Shown here in pieces: positions 1 through 5,593 of a DNA stretch of 5,641 nucleotides. The notes beneath the pieces are model-generated. The model was not told the DNA's origin. It saw nothing but the letters and a program-made list of their open reading frames with translations, and ran no database searches. This DNA comes from Acetobacteraceae bacterium (GTDB lineage Bacteria > Pseudomonadota > Alphaproteobacteria > Acetobacterales > Acetobacteraceae): positions 1 through 5,641 of the forward strand of contig DAHUXX010000010.1 in NCBI GenBank assembly GCA_027306955.1, read 5' to 3'. Both the position numbers and the translations under genes were made by a program. The stretch's first letter is position 1; every line of letters begins with the position of its first letter.

Positions 1-395
1 AGCTTTGTCGCTTCGGCGACCGTGTTGGAGATCGTGCCGTATTTGCGGACGTTGGTGTGCAGGAGATCGAGACGCTGGTCCGTCTCGTCGGTATCGACGA
101 TCACTTCATAGTCGATCGACACCATCTTCGGCGGAACGTCCTGCCGCTCGCCATGCAGGCGGATCTCGACGCCGCGCAGCTGGAACCTCAGGATCGGCGT
201 CACCCGCTCGATGCCTTTGATCATGCATGCGGCGATGGCCGCCAGGAACAGCTCCGCCGGATTGAACGCATCGGCACGCCCCGCGACATCCGTATCGAGA
301 ACGATCTCCGCCTGCTTGGTGGTGGCGAGGCTGGCGTGCGCATCCACGCGCCGGGCGGTGACGTTGTAACTCAGCCGGGCGGCGGGCTGTGCCAT
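1..395 (-). CDS. OsmC-family protein, C-terminus cut by window edge
   Basis: OsmC/Ohr-fold protein, a family of cytoplasmic thiol peroxidases that reduce organic hydroperoxides. 131 complete codons are visible and the C-terminal part lies beyond position 1. The family's central-helix signature is present as FNPAELFLAAIAAC (residues 44-57), with the conserved first (peroxidatic) cysteine at C57. The segment where Ohr/OsmC proteins carry the second cysteine reads KYGTISNTVA (118-127), with glycine where a CPxS-type motif would have cysteine, so this is a one-cysteine variant as far as can be seen. The start is the ATG at 393-395 (MAQPAARL): an AAGGAGG at 405-411 lies 9 bases upstream, whereas the alternative ATG at 402-404 directly abuts that site. 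It lies downstream of, and in the same direction as, the CANC thioredoxin gene after an 89-base gap, perhaps the same transcript. The fold assignment is firm; the peroxide substrate and activity are inferred. Confidence 0.85.
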   Translation of the reverse strand, partial: MAQPAARLSYNVTARRVDAHASLATTKQAEIVLDTDVAGRADAFNPAELFLAAIAACMIKGIERVTPILRFQLRGVEIRLHGERQDVPPKMVSIDYEVIVDTDETDQRLDLLHTNVRKYGTISNTVAEATK

Positions 396-404
396 CGTCT
401 TCAT

Positions 405-411
405 CCTCCTT
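405..411 (-). promoter_or_regulatory. Strong Shine-Dalgarno of the OsmC gene
   Basis: On the minus strand this reads AAGGAGG. It sits 9 bases from the ATG at 395 and 0 bases from the in-frame ATG at 404, so it decides for the inner start. Confidence 0.75.
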
Positions 412-484
412 GTCGCAGTGTCGAACCGCGGATCGGCCAGGCCGGACTGCAACGGGACTGCATGCGATGAACCGCCGTGACCGG

Positions 485-718
485 TCAGGCAAGCCAGGCC
501 TCGACCTTGTCGCGGTTCGGCACGCCGCCTGCGTGCACGACCCTGCCGTCGACGACGACGCCTGGCGTGGACATGATGCCATAGCCCATGATCTCGCGCA
601 CCTCTTCGACCTTATGCAGTTTGATGGCAACGCCCTTCCCGGCCGCGACGTGCTCGATCAGGGCGGTCGTGTTCCTGCAGTTGGCGCAGCCGGGACCGAG
701 CACCTTGATCTCTTTCAT
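485..718 (-). CDS. Small thioredoxin-fold protein with CANC active site
   Basis: A 77-residue single-domain protein of the 'redox-active disulfide protein 2' thioredoxin family (glutaredoxin-sized, cytoplasmic). Seen: a first beta strand MKEIKVLGPG, the redox motif C11-A-N-C14, a KVEEVREIMGYGIMSTPGVVV segment (36-56) with the cis-proline P52 in the typical S/T-P context, and a C-terminal helix ending VEAWLA. The length fits the family. The start at 718 is chosen because the fold begins exactly there. The frame stays open upstream to 799, but that extension lies over the permease remnant and has no family character. The Shine-Dalgarno is weak (GAAAGA). The start lies 13 bases after the stop of the permease remnant. 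In many bacteria this thioredoxin follows a COG0701 permease, sometimes with an ArsR regulator, so it probably served that permease; its role once the permease was lost is unclear. OsmC is the next gene. Confidence 0.87.
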   Translation of the reverse strand: MKEIKVLGPGCANCRNTTALIEHVAAGKGVAIKLHKVEEVREIMGYGIMSTPGVVVDGRVVHAGGVPNRDKVEAWLA

Positions 719-731
719 CACGAGATATCTT

Positions 732-902
732 TCATTGACTGATGAGCGCGTTGAACAGGAATCCGACTGACAGGATTCCGAGCCCAACCACGCCGACAAA
801 GACAGCGATCAGCTTCACGCTCAGGACTTTGCGCGGGATGATCATTTCGGGCGGCGACAGCGCGATCACCGGCATCATGAAGGCCAGGACGACGCCCACA
901 AC
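732..902 (-). pseudogene. C-terminal remnant of a COG0701 (DUF318) permease
   Basis: Translation of 902 to 735 gives 56 residues, then TGA at 732-734. The segment GVVLAFMMPVIALSPPEM, followed by IIPRKVL and two glycine/valine-rich hydrophobic stretches ending FLFNALISQ, matches the last two membrane segments of COG0701/DUF318 permeases (the ArsP-like membrane family). These proteins usually exceed 300 residues. Here an in-frame TGA (903-905) precedes the recognisable sequence, no start codon fits, and upstream DNA in any frame does not resemble the rest of the permease. Prolines at 11, 17 and 23 sit where relatives, as I remember them, have A, L and L, within a membrane region, as expected for unselected drift. 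It lies in the right order with the thioredoxin gene, so the pair probably began as an intact permease-thioredoxin operon. Family recognition is from memory of the conserved motif. Confidence 0.8.
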
Positions 903-1011
903 TCAAGCGTCATCTCAACCGAAGCCGATCCCAGCTGGGACTTCCGAATCGCGGTCACCCATCGATGCGGACAGCCGGGCACTCCGCAACGGAGGAACTA
1001 GAACCGCACTG

Positions 1012-1626
1012 CTAGCGCGGCGGCGTGCCGAGCAGGATCGGGCCTTCCTGGCGAATGAAGAGGCGGGTGACCGGCGCGGGCAGGTCCGGCAGGTCGCGCG
1101 CAACGACGGCGGCGGCGGCGGCGCTCTCGTCAACAAGCAGGGGCGGGGTTCTCACCACATAGCTTTCGCTGAACCACAGGACTTTCCTCTTGCTCACCGT
1201 CAGCCGCAGTGTGCCCGCATAGATGACGGGAACGCCCCTGGGAACTTCGGCGCGCCAGGTATTGCCGACGGGGCGGAGGTGGTTTTCCGCCCCTACTTTC
1301 TCGAACACGCCAAGGTAGTAGTAGCCAGGCGGCAGAACGCGCACCGCCCAGCCTTCGCGGGAGGCGTCGGCGGAGAGACTGGTCGGTGCTTCCTCGTTGA
1401 CCGGGCGGCCAGCGCTGTTGAAGCCTCCCCAGCGCAGGACGGGCGACCACTTCCCGTAGAGGGGCATGGGCGTGATCCGGCCCGCATAGTCCACTTGCTC
1501 CGTGCGGAACAGGAGAAGTGCCTCCTTGCCCGCGGCGACGGCGGCGAGCTTGCTCCGGGCCGGTGGAAACGGCGCGCACGCCGCCAGTGCCAGGAGCAGC
1601 GCGCCAAGGATCGCGCGCCCGGTCAT
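1012..1626 (-). CDS. Hypothetical lipoprotein, 204 aa
   Basis: Not recognised as a named family. The N-terminus MTGRAILGALLLALAAC is a lipoprotein signal peptide: a positive R4, a hydrophobic core, and a lipobox L14-A15-A16-C17. Alanine after the cysteine rather than aspartate predicts outer-membrane sorting. The mature part looks beta-rich, with WSPVLRWGGFN (60-70), a VRVLPPGYYYLGVFEKVG stretch (95-112) and VIYAGTLRLTV (134-144). The pattern of a 'PPG-YYYL' strand followed by a 'YAGTL' strand recalls DUF2846-type periplasmic lipoproteins, but the match is weak. Codon third positions are GC-rich throughout. The ATG overlaps the stop of the upstream lipoprotein (ATGA, 1623-1626), so translation of the two is very likely coupled and the products may act together at the envelope. 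It ends with TAG at 1012-1014. Confidence 0.82.
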   Translation of the reverse strand: MTGRAILGALLLALAACAPFPPARSKLAAVAAGKEALLLFRTEQVDYAGRITPMPLYGKWSPVLRWGGFNSAGRPVNEEAPTSLSADASREGWAVRVLPPGYYYLGVFEKVGAENHLRPVGNTWRAEVPRGVPVIYAGTLRLTVSKRKVLWFSESYVVRTPPLLVDESAAAAAVVARDLPDLPAPVTRLFIRQEGPILLGTPPR

Positions 1627-2039
1627 GACCCACCGAAGTGGCGCAGGATCTCTCCGTCGGGCTCGAGGATGCCCCCCCGGACATGCTCGGCGCGGACCAC
1701 GGTGCCTGCCGCGTCGAAGCGTACCAGGAACCAGTGCTCGATGGTCACGTCACTCAAGCCGGAGCCGCCGTAAGTCGCCCACAGGAGCGACCAGTTGGCG
1801 CGTCCCCAGTTCCAGCCGTAGATGTCGCGGTCGACCCAGATGACGCTGGGCGGCCCCAGCAGCGCGAGCACATCGTCCTTCCGGGCGCCGGGGACGACCG
1901 TGACAAGGCGCCCCTCGTCGATCTCCGTCCCATGCTTGATGCCCGGTTCCAGTTTCGGCACGGGAACGGCGATGCAGGCCGCGAGTGCGAGTGTCGCGGC
2001 AAGGTCAACGGCGTGACGGAACCACGGTCGCACCTGCAT
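1623..2039 (-). CDS. Small BamE/SmpA-like lipoprotein, 138 aa
   Basis: Signal peptide with arginines at 4 and 8, a hydrophobic run from 10 to 21, and a lipobox L19-A20-A21-C22; I23 at +2 suggests outer-membrane sorting. The mature region has the layout of BamE/SmpA/OmlA-fold lipoproteins: GRLVTVVPGARKDDVLALLGPP (43-64; helix then 'LG-P'), a tryptophan/tyrosine-rich strand DIYGWNWGRANW (72-83), then a strand pair EHWFLVRFDAAGTVVRAEHV (101-120). BamE itself belongs to the outer-membrane protein assembly complex, but this is probably a paralogous member and I would not call it bamE. The ATG at 2037-2039 is the only usable start: an in-frame TGA lies upstream with no ATG, GTG or TTG between. There is no clear Shine-Dalgarno. 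First gene of a two-gene operon with the next lipoprotein (ATGA overlap). Confidence 0.83.
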   Translation of the reverse strand: MQVRPWFRHAVDLAATLALAACIAVPVPKLEPGIKHGTEIDEGRLVTVVPGARKDDVLALLGPPSVIWVDRDIYGWNWGRANWSLLWATYGGSGLSDVTIEHWFLVRFDAAGTVVRAEHVRGGILEPDGEILRHFGGS

Positions 2040-2077
2040 GACACATGCACGGCTGCGCCAGGTTCGCGAAACGCGCC

Positions 2078-2091
2078 TTGAGCTGCATCAA
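2078..2091 (-). promoter_or_regulatory. Candidate FNR/FixK-type binding site
   Basis: On the minus strand this reads TTGATGCAGCTCAA, one base off the TTGAT-N4-ATCAA consensus of the FNR/FixK/Anr branch of the CRP family; the flanking bases extend the dyad to CTTGA-N6-TCAAG (2077-2092). It lies 38 bases upstream of the first lipoprotein's start codon, in the promoter position. The TTGA-N6-TCAA core has eight fixed bases, so about 0.09 copies are expected by chance in a window of this length. No regulator of that family is encoded here. Oxygen- or nitric oxide-responsive control of the lipoprotein pair is inference. Confidence 0.4.
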
Positions 2092-2131
2092 GCGCCGCCA
2101 GGTTCGAGCGGGCCAGGCCAGCCTCGCGCGC

Positions 2132-2593
2132 CTATTTCGCCACGCACCAGAGCCCGGTGCTCGGCTTGCCGCTGGCTTCGATGAACGCGATGTGGAGCGC
2201 TGCCTTGCGATCGCCGGCGGGCGGCACATAGGGAATCTCGGCCCTGTTTCGCGGCCGCGCATCGGGACCGCTCAGGGCAACGAACCGAGCGCCCTGCATG
2301 CGGTATGCGCCGACGTCGTCGATGTGATAGTGGCCGGCATAGCGGCAGCTGCCCGCCAGGACAGCGGGCGCGGACGCGCATCCATATTGGCGGTGGCGAT
2401 TGAGCTCGACGATCGTGCCCGCGTTCCGGGCCGCCTGCCTGGCATTGTCGTCGTCGATCGGGGCTTCGTGCAATCCACACCATTGCACTTCCGCTCGGCC
2501 TGCATGAACAGGGCATCGGCGCAACGTTGCGAGAACGGACCGCTTTTCGCCAGCGTCGGTGGGATGGCGGCGAGCCCCGCTCTGAGGCGCCAA
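2132..2593 (-). pseudogene. Unrecognised cysteine-rich gene, frameshifted and lacking a start
   Basis: Two frames carry coding signal in series. From about 2580 to 2463 the frame reading AAIPPTLAKSGPF and then C-(11)-C-(4)-C has GC-rich third positions. From about 2460 to 2132 a different frame has the signal (PIDDDNARQAARNAGTIVEL to SGKPSTGLWCVAK, TAG at 2132-2134). Restoring one base in the G run at 2460-2463 (C run on the coding strand) joins them smoothly as K-P-P-I-D-D-D. The joined product has six cysteines, a glycine/tyrosine region YAGHYHIDDVGAYRM, and no membrane segment. No ATG, GTG or TTG opens the first frame after the cupin stop; the TTG at 2593 is in the other frame and has no Shine-Dalgarno. 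It could be a real pseudogene, 5' truncated as well as frameshifted, or partly a sequencing error. I do not recognise the family. Confidence 0.55.
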
Positions 2594-2597
2594 GGCG

Positions 2598-3074
2598 CTA
2601 GGCCGGGGGCGGAGCCGGCGTGAGGCAGTGGCGGCGCATGATCTCCACCATCCTGGCGGGGTCCGGCGGACCGCCAGCCGCCGCGTTGACCACCGCGAAA
2701 GCCTCGCGGAAAAACTGCGGACCGATTGCCGCCGGCGTGATCACGCACAGCGCCTTCGCGGCGTCGCTCGTGTTGTTATCGAACCGATGAACGACGCCGC
2801 GCGGAATGCACAGCGCCTGCCCCGGCCCGACCTCGATCCGTTGGCCGTCGACGGTCCAGGTCAGCACGCCCTCGATGCCGTAGATCGTCTCCTCGTAGTG
2901 GTCGTGGCAGTGCGCCAGGGCCATCAGGCGCTGGGCACCCGGGACCGCGAGCTCGAAGGCCGCGATGCTGCCACCCGAATCCTCCCCCGTGATCAGGAAC
3001 CGCACCGTGAGCGGACCGCCGCTGAGGTTCTCCGCGGAGGGATCGACGCGGATGCCGGTGGATGGCTGTCCCAT
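2598..3074 (-). CDS. Single-domain cupin protein
   Basis: A 158-residue cupin (cupin_2 type), a small beta-barrel that normally binds one metal ion. Both cupin motifs are complete. Motif 1 is H55-C-H57-(4)-E62-(6)-G69 within AHCHDHYEETIYGIEG. Motif 2 is G85-(5)-P91-x-G93-(2)-H96-(3)-N100 within GQALCIPRGVVHRFDN. The likely metal ligands H55, H57, E62 and H96 are all kept. A C-terminal tail (117-158) follows, including a helix-like FFREAFAVVN. The ATG at 3072-3074 has AGGAG (3082-3086) 7 bases upstream. It is transcribed divergently from a MarR regulator across a gap holding two identical palindromes, so it is very probably the regulator's target. Cupins in this setting are often dioxygenases, isomerases or detoxifying enzymes for small aromatic or quinone-like compounds, but the substrate cannot be read from the sequence. 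Confidence 0.9.
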   Translation of the reverse strand: MGQPSTGIRVDPSAENLSGGPLTVRFLITGEDSGGSIAAFELAVPGAQRLMALAHCHDHYEETIYGIEGVLTWTVDGQRIEVGPGQALCIPRGVVHRFDNNTSDAAKALCVITPAAIGPQFFREAFAVVNAAAGGPPDPARMVEIMRRHCLTPAPPPA

Positions 3075-3088
3075 GTGCGCTCTCCTGT

Positions 3089-3105
3089 GGTAAACGGCCT
3101 TTACC
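3089..3105. promoter_or_regulatory. Operator 1: GGTAAA-N5-TTTACC palindrome (cupin side)
   Basis: GGTAAACGGCCTTTACC, a perfect 6+6 dyad with a 5-base centre. It ends 2 bases from the cupin Shine-Dalgarno and 14 bases from its start codon, so a bound dimer would hinder the cupin promoter or leader. The same arms recur in operator 2. Confidence 0.85.
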
Positions 3106-3110
3106 GCGAC

Positions 3111-3135
3111 AGGAGGTAAACTCTATTTACCGGAA
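3111..3135 (+). promoter_or_regulatory. Leader of the MarR gene: displaced AGGAGG and possible promoter elements
   Basis: A perfect AGGAGG (3111-3116) lies 19 bases from the chosen ATG, too far for normal use, and no start codon lies at a proper distance from it. TTTACC (3100-3105) and TATTTA (3124-3129) are 18 bases apart and could be weak -35 and -10 boxes. That would start the transcript at about 3136, on the ATG itself, giving a leaderless message. Both boxes fall in operator half-sites. Confidence 0.3.
3115..3131. promoter_or_regulatory. Operator 2: GGTAAA-N5-TTTACC palindrome (MarR side)
   Basis: GGTAAACTCTATTTACC, with arms identical to operator 1 and a different 5-base centre, which shows that the arms rather than the centre are conserved. 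It ends 4 bases before the MarR start codon. The two dyad centres (3097 and 3123) are 26 bp apart, about 2.5 helical turns. Size and symmetry fit a MarR dimer site. Confidence 0.85.
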
Positions 3136-3621
3136 ATGTCAATGCCGCCGTTGAAAGATCGACCACCCAGGACACAGGACATGCTCATCGGCGCCCTGCT
3201 GCGCGTCCCGGCGCAGGCCATCCATCGCCGTCTCGTCGCGGAGCTGAACGTCGGGGGTTTCGAGGAGCTGCGCCTGGCGCATATCGCGGTGCTGCAATAT
3301 CCGGGGCCGGACGGCGTGCGCCCGGGCACGCTCGCCGAGCGCGCCGGCATCAGCAAGCAGGCCATGAACCAGCTCCTCGGCAGCCTCGAGGGTTGCGGCT
3401 ATATCCGCCGCGCCGATGCACCGGATGCGCCGGGCGCGCGCGTCGTCCGCCTGACCAGGCGTGGCCGCGCCGCGTATGCGAAAATTCTCGACATCCTGCG
3501 CGACATCGAGCGCGAGTGGAGCGCCGAGCTTGGCCCGAGGCGCTTCGCCCAGCTCAAGGAACTGCTCGGCGCGGTCTGGGAAAGCCCGCTGATTCGCCAA
3601 AGCAACATCCGTTCGCCTTGA
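3136..3621 (+). CDS. MarR-family transcriptional regulator
   Basis: A 161-residue winged helix-turn-helix repressor of the MarR family, which binds palindromic DNA as a dimer and is usually released by small phenolic or oxidising ligands. Seen: N-terminal dimerisation helices (about 12-38), a helix-turn-helix with TLAERAGISKQAMNQLLGSLEGCGYI (65-90; recognition helix about 73-85), the wing RRADAPDAPGARVVRLTRRG (91-110) ending in the family's L-T-x-x-G, and a C-terminal helix pair (112-150) for dimerisation. C87 is the only cysteine, so two-cysteine oxidation sensing is unlikely. The start is ATG 3136; a second ATG at 3142 is possible, and neither has a well-spaced Shine-Dalgarno. Divergent from the cupin gene, with twin operators between them, which points to autorepression and control of the cupin. 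It converges on the ABC exporter gene. Confidence 0.92.
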   Translation: MSMPPLKDRPPRTQDMLIGALLRVPAQAIHRRLVAELNVGGFEELRLAHIAVLQYPGPDGVRPGTLAERAGISKQAMNQLLGSLEGCGYIRRADAPDAPGARVVRLTRRGRAAYAKILDILRDIEREWSAELGPRRFAQLKELLGAVWESPLIRQSNIRSP

Positions 3622-3653
3622 CGCACGGAACTCGCGCCACGGCCGACGTGAGC

Positions 3654-3694
3654 CCGGAACGCGCACCCGAGCGGGTTTCCCCCGGCGGTTCCGG
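3654..3694. terminator. Weak nested hairpin in the convergent gap
   Basis: CCGGAAC (3654-3660) pairs with GTTCCGG (3688-3694); inside it ACCC-GAGC-GGGT (3665-3676) forms a small hairpin followed by TTT. It lies in the 102-base gap between the convergent MarR and ABC genes, where a shared terminator is expected. No long T-tract on either strand, so support is weak. Confidence 0.25.
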
Positions 3695-3723
3695 CCCTAT
3701 GGGTCCTCGCCCCGGATCTTCGA

Positions 3724-5493
3724 TCAGGCCGCCGTACTCTCCAGCAGCCCCTGGCGGCGCAGCAGTTCGCGGTAGGGGCCGGGGCGTTCGGCGAGCAGCC
3801 CGGGCGGGCCGTCGTCCACCACGCGGCCGGCATCCATCACCACGATGCGGTCGAAGCTTTTCAGCGTGGAGAGCCGGTGCGCGATGGCGATCACCGTGCG
3901 CCCGCGCATCAGCACATCCAGCGCCGCCTGGATCGCCTGCTCGCTCTCGCTGTCGAGTGCGGAGGTGGCCTCGTCGAGCAGCAGGATCGGCGCGTCCTTG
4001 AGCAGCGCGCGGGCGATGGCGAGGCGCTGGCGCTGGCCACCGGAGAGCTTGGTGCCGCGGTCGCCCACCACGGTGTCGAAGCCCTGCGGCAGCGCCTCGA
4101 TGAAGTCGCGGCAGCGCGCCGCCTCGGCGGCGGCGAGCACCTGCTCCTCGCTCGCCTCGGGCCGCGCGTAGCGGATGTTCTCGCGCACCGTGCGGTGGAA
4201 CAGCGAGATGTCCTGCGGCACGATGGCGATGGCCCCGCGCAGGCTGGCCTGGGTGATCTCGCGCAGATCCTGCCCGTCGATGCGGATGGCGCCGGCATCG
4301 ACGTCGTAGAAACGTTGCAGGAGCGCAATCACCGTCGATTTGCCCGCGCCGGAGGCACCGACCAGCCCCACGCGCTGCCCGGCCTCGATGGTGAGGTCGA
4401 GTCCGTTCAGGATCGGCTCGCGGCCGGGATAGGCGAAGCGCACCCCGGCGAACTCCACGCGCCCGCCCACGGGGGCAAGCGCCTGCGCGCCCGCGGCATC
4501 CTTCAGCGCGTGCGGGGCGCAGACGGCGGTGACCGCCTCCTCCAGCCGCGCAATGTTCTGGGTGAGGTCGACCAGTGCCACCGCCAGGTCGCGTGTGCCG
4601 TGCAGGATGGTGAAGCCCATGGAGGTGATCAGCACCAGGTCGCCCGCGGTGCCGGTGCCGGCGCGCCACATCATGACACCCCAGAACAGCAGCCCGGCGG
4701 TGATCGCCGCGGTCATCGCCGCGTGCAGCAGGCGGAGCTTTTCCAGGTACAGCAGGCTCGTCGTGCGCGCCCGCATCTCCTGGCCCAGTTCCTCGCCCAG
4801 CCGCCGGTGCTCGCGCAGCGTCGCCCCGAAGGCGCGCACCACGTGCATGTTGCCGATCACGTCCACCAGCTCGCCGTCGACGCGTGCGGCGGCCGCGGCG
4901 TAGGCGCGGTGCACCTTCGTCCCGCGCTTGGCCAGGCCGTAGATGATCAGCGCCATGGCGAGTGCCACCGCCGCCAGCGCCGCCGCCATCGCGAGGTTGA
5001 TGGTGCCGAGGAACAGGATCGCGATCACCACGGCGAGGCAGGGCGGCAGCACGTTCCAGGTCAGCGCGCTTTCCGTGAGGTAGATCGCGTTGGCCGTCGC
5101 CGAGATCCGCCCGCCCAGCGTGCCCGGCAGCCGGTCCGCGAAATACGCCGGCGCGTGGCCGGCGAGGTGGAGGAAGAGGTCGCTGCGCACCTCGCCGGTG
5201 ACGCGGGTGAAGGTGCGCGCGGCGACGAAGCCCGCGACGCGCCAGGAGAAATTATCCGCGGCGATGAACGCGCAGAGGATGACGAGCGGCGTCCAGATCG
5301 CGTTGCCGGCTGCCGCCGGCCCGCGCGCCACCACGTCGATCAGCCCCTTCAGCGCGTATTGCGAGGAGGTGGAGAAGGTCACGGCGAGCACGACGAAGCC
5401 GATGATCACCGCATGCGCCGCCCCGTGCAGCCGCACGTAGCGCGCGAGGAAGGCGATCGGACGGCCCTGGTAGCCGGTCATCTCTGTCGGCAT
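3724..5493 (-). CDS. ABC exporter, fused membrane and ATPase domains (MsbA-like half-transporter)
   Basis: A 589-residue inner-membrane half-transporter acting as a dimer to export a substrate with ATP; length is normal for type IV (B-family) exporters. The transmembrane domain spans about 25-310, with hydrophobic segments near 28-45, 68-88, 148-164, 167-187, 257-277 and 284-299. The ATPase domain is complete: Walker A GASGAGKST (379-387), Q-loop Q427 in VPQD, signature LSGGQ (483-487), Walker B ILLLDE (503-508), D-loop SALD (511-514), switch H539. The start chosen is ATG 5491-5493 (MPTEMTGYQG). The frame stays open for 49 more codons towards the window end, but that stretch is rich in R, G and W, runs into the divergent neighbour's leader, and is not family-like. 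No strong Shine-Dalgarno is visible; the ATG five codons in is a possible alternative. A divergent glycosyltransferase gene beside it suggests a glycolipid or polysaccharide-linked substrate, but sequence alone does not set the substrate. Confidence 0.93.
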   Translation of the reverse strand: MPTEMTGYQGRPIAFLARYVRLHGAAHAVIIGFVVLAVTFSTSSQYALKGLIDVVARGPAAAGNAIWTPLVILCAFIAADNFSWRVAGFVAARTFTRVTGEVRSDLFLHLAGHAPAYFADRLPGTLGGRISATANAIYLTESALTWNVLPPCLAVVIAILFLGTINLAMAAALAAVALAMALIIYGLAKRGTKVHRAYAAAAARVDGELVDVIGNMHVVRAFGATLREHRRLGEELGQEMRARTTSLLYLEKLRLLHAAMTAAITAGLLFWGVMMWRAGTGTAGDLVLITSMGFTILHGTRDLAVALVDLTQNIARLEEAVTAVCAPHALKDAAGAQALAPVGGRVEFAGVRFAYPGREPILNGLDLTIEAGQRVGLVGASGAGKSTVIALLQRFYDVDAGAIRIDGQDLREITQASLRGAIAIVPQDISLFHRTVRENIRYARPEASEEQVLAAAEAARCRDFIEALPQGFDTVVGDRGTKLSGGQRQRLAIARALLKDAPILLLDEATSALDSESEQAIQAALDVLMRGRTVIAIAHRLSTLKSFDRIVVMDAGRVVDDGPPGLLAERPGPYRELLRRQGLLESTAA

Positions 5494-5593
5494 GATGGCG
5501 CACACACTACCCCAATACGGCGGATTTCGGGCCGGTTTTCGCCATATTCGACCCCTAGTCGGCCGCCGCCCGCCGACCCCCACGGAGCCTGCC

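Noticed and set aside
719..906. Open frames over the permease remnant in the other minus-strand phases, including one ending at 718-720 next to the thioredoxin start
   Set aside because: Only the phase ending at 732 gives recognisable membrane-protein sequence; the other phases are arginine-rich shadows.
929..940. Perfect 12-bp palindrome TCCCAGCTGGGA between the permease remnant and the lipoprotein gene
   Set aside because: It occurs once, with no second copy, no T-tract and no promoter context, so it cannot be separated from chance or a minor hairpin.
742..1773. Long open frame on the plus strand (343 codons)
   Set aside because: It is the antisense of the permease remnant and the 204-residue lipoprotein; its composition (R, G, A, P rich) and lack of any family motif mark it as a GC-rich shadow.
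2587..2598. Inverted repeat GCGCC-AA-GGCGC at the end of the cupin gene as a terminator
   Set aside because: The loop is only 2 bases, there is no T-tract on either strand, and such repeats are frequent in GC-rich DNA.
3089..3131. The two GGTAAA/TTTACC dyads as terminators or a short CRISPR-like array
   Set aside because: There are only two copies, they sit in a divergent promoter gap beside a MarR gene, and they lack T-tracts and spacers of regular length; operators explain them better.
3554..4669. Long minus-strand open frame inside the ABC gene (371 codons)
   Set aside because: It is an out-of-phase reading of the exporter's ATPase domain, dominated by R, G, A and P; the true frame contains every ABC motif.
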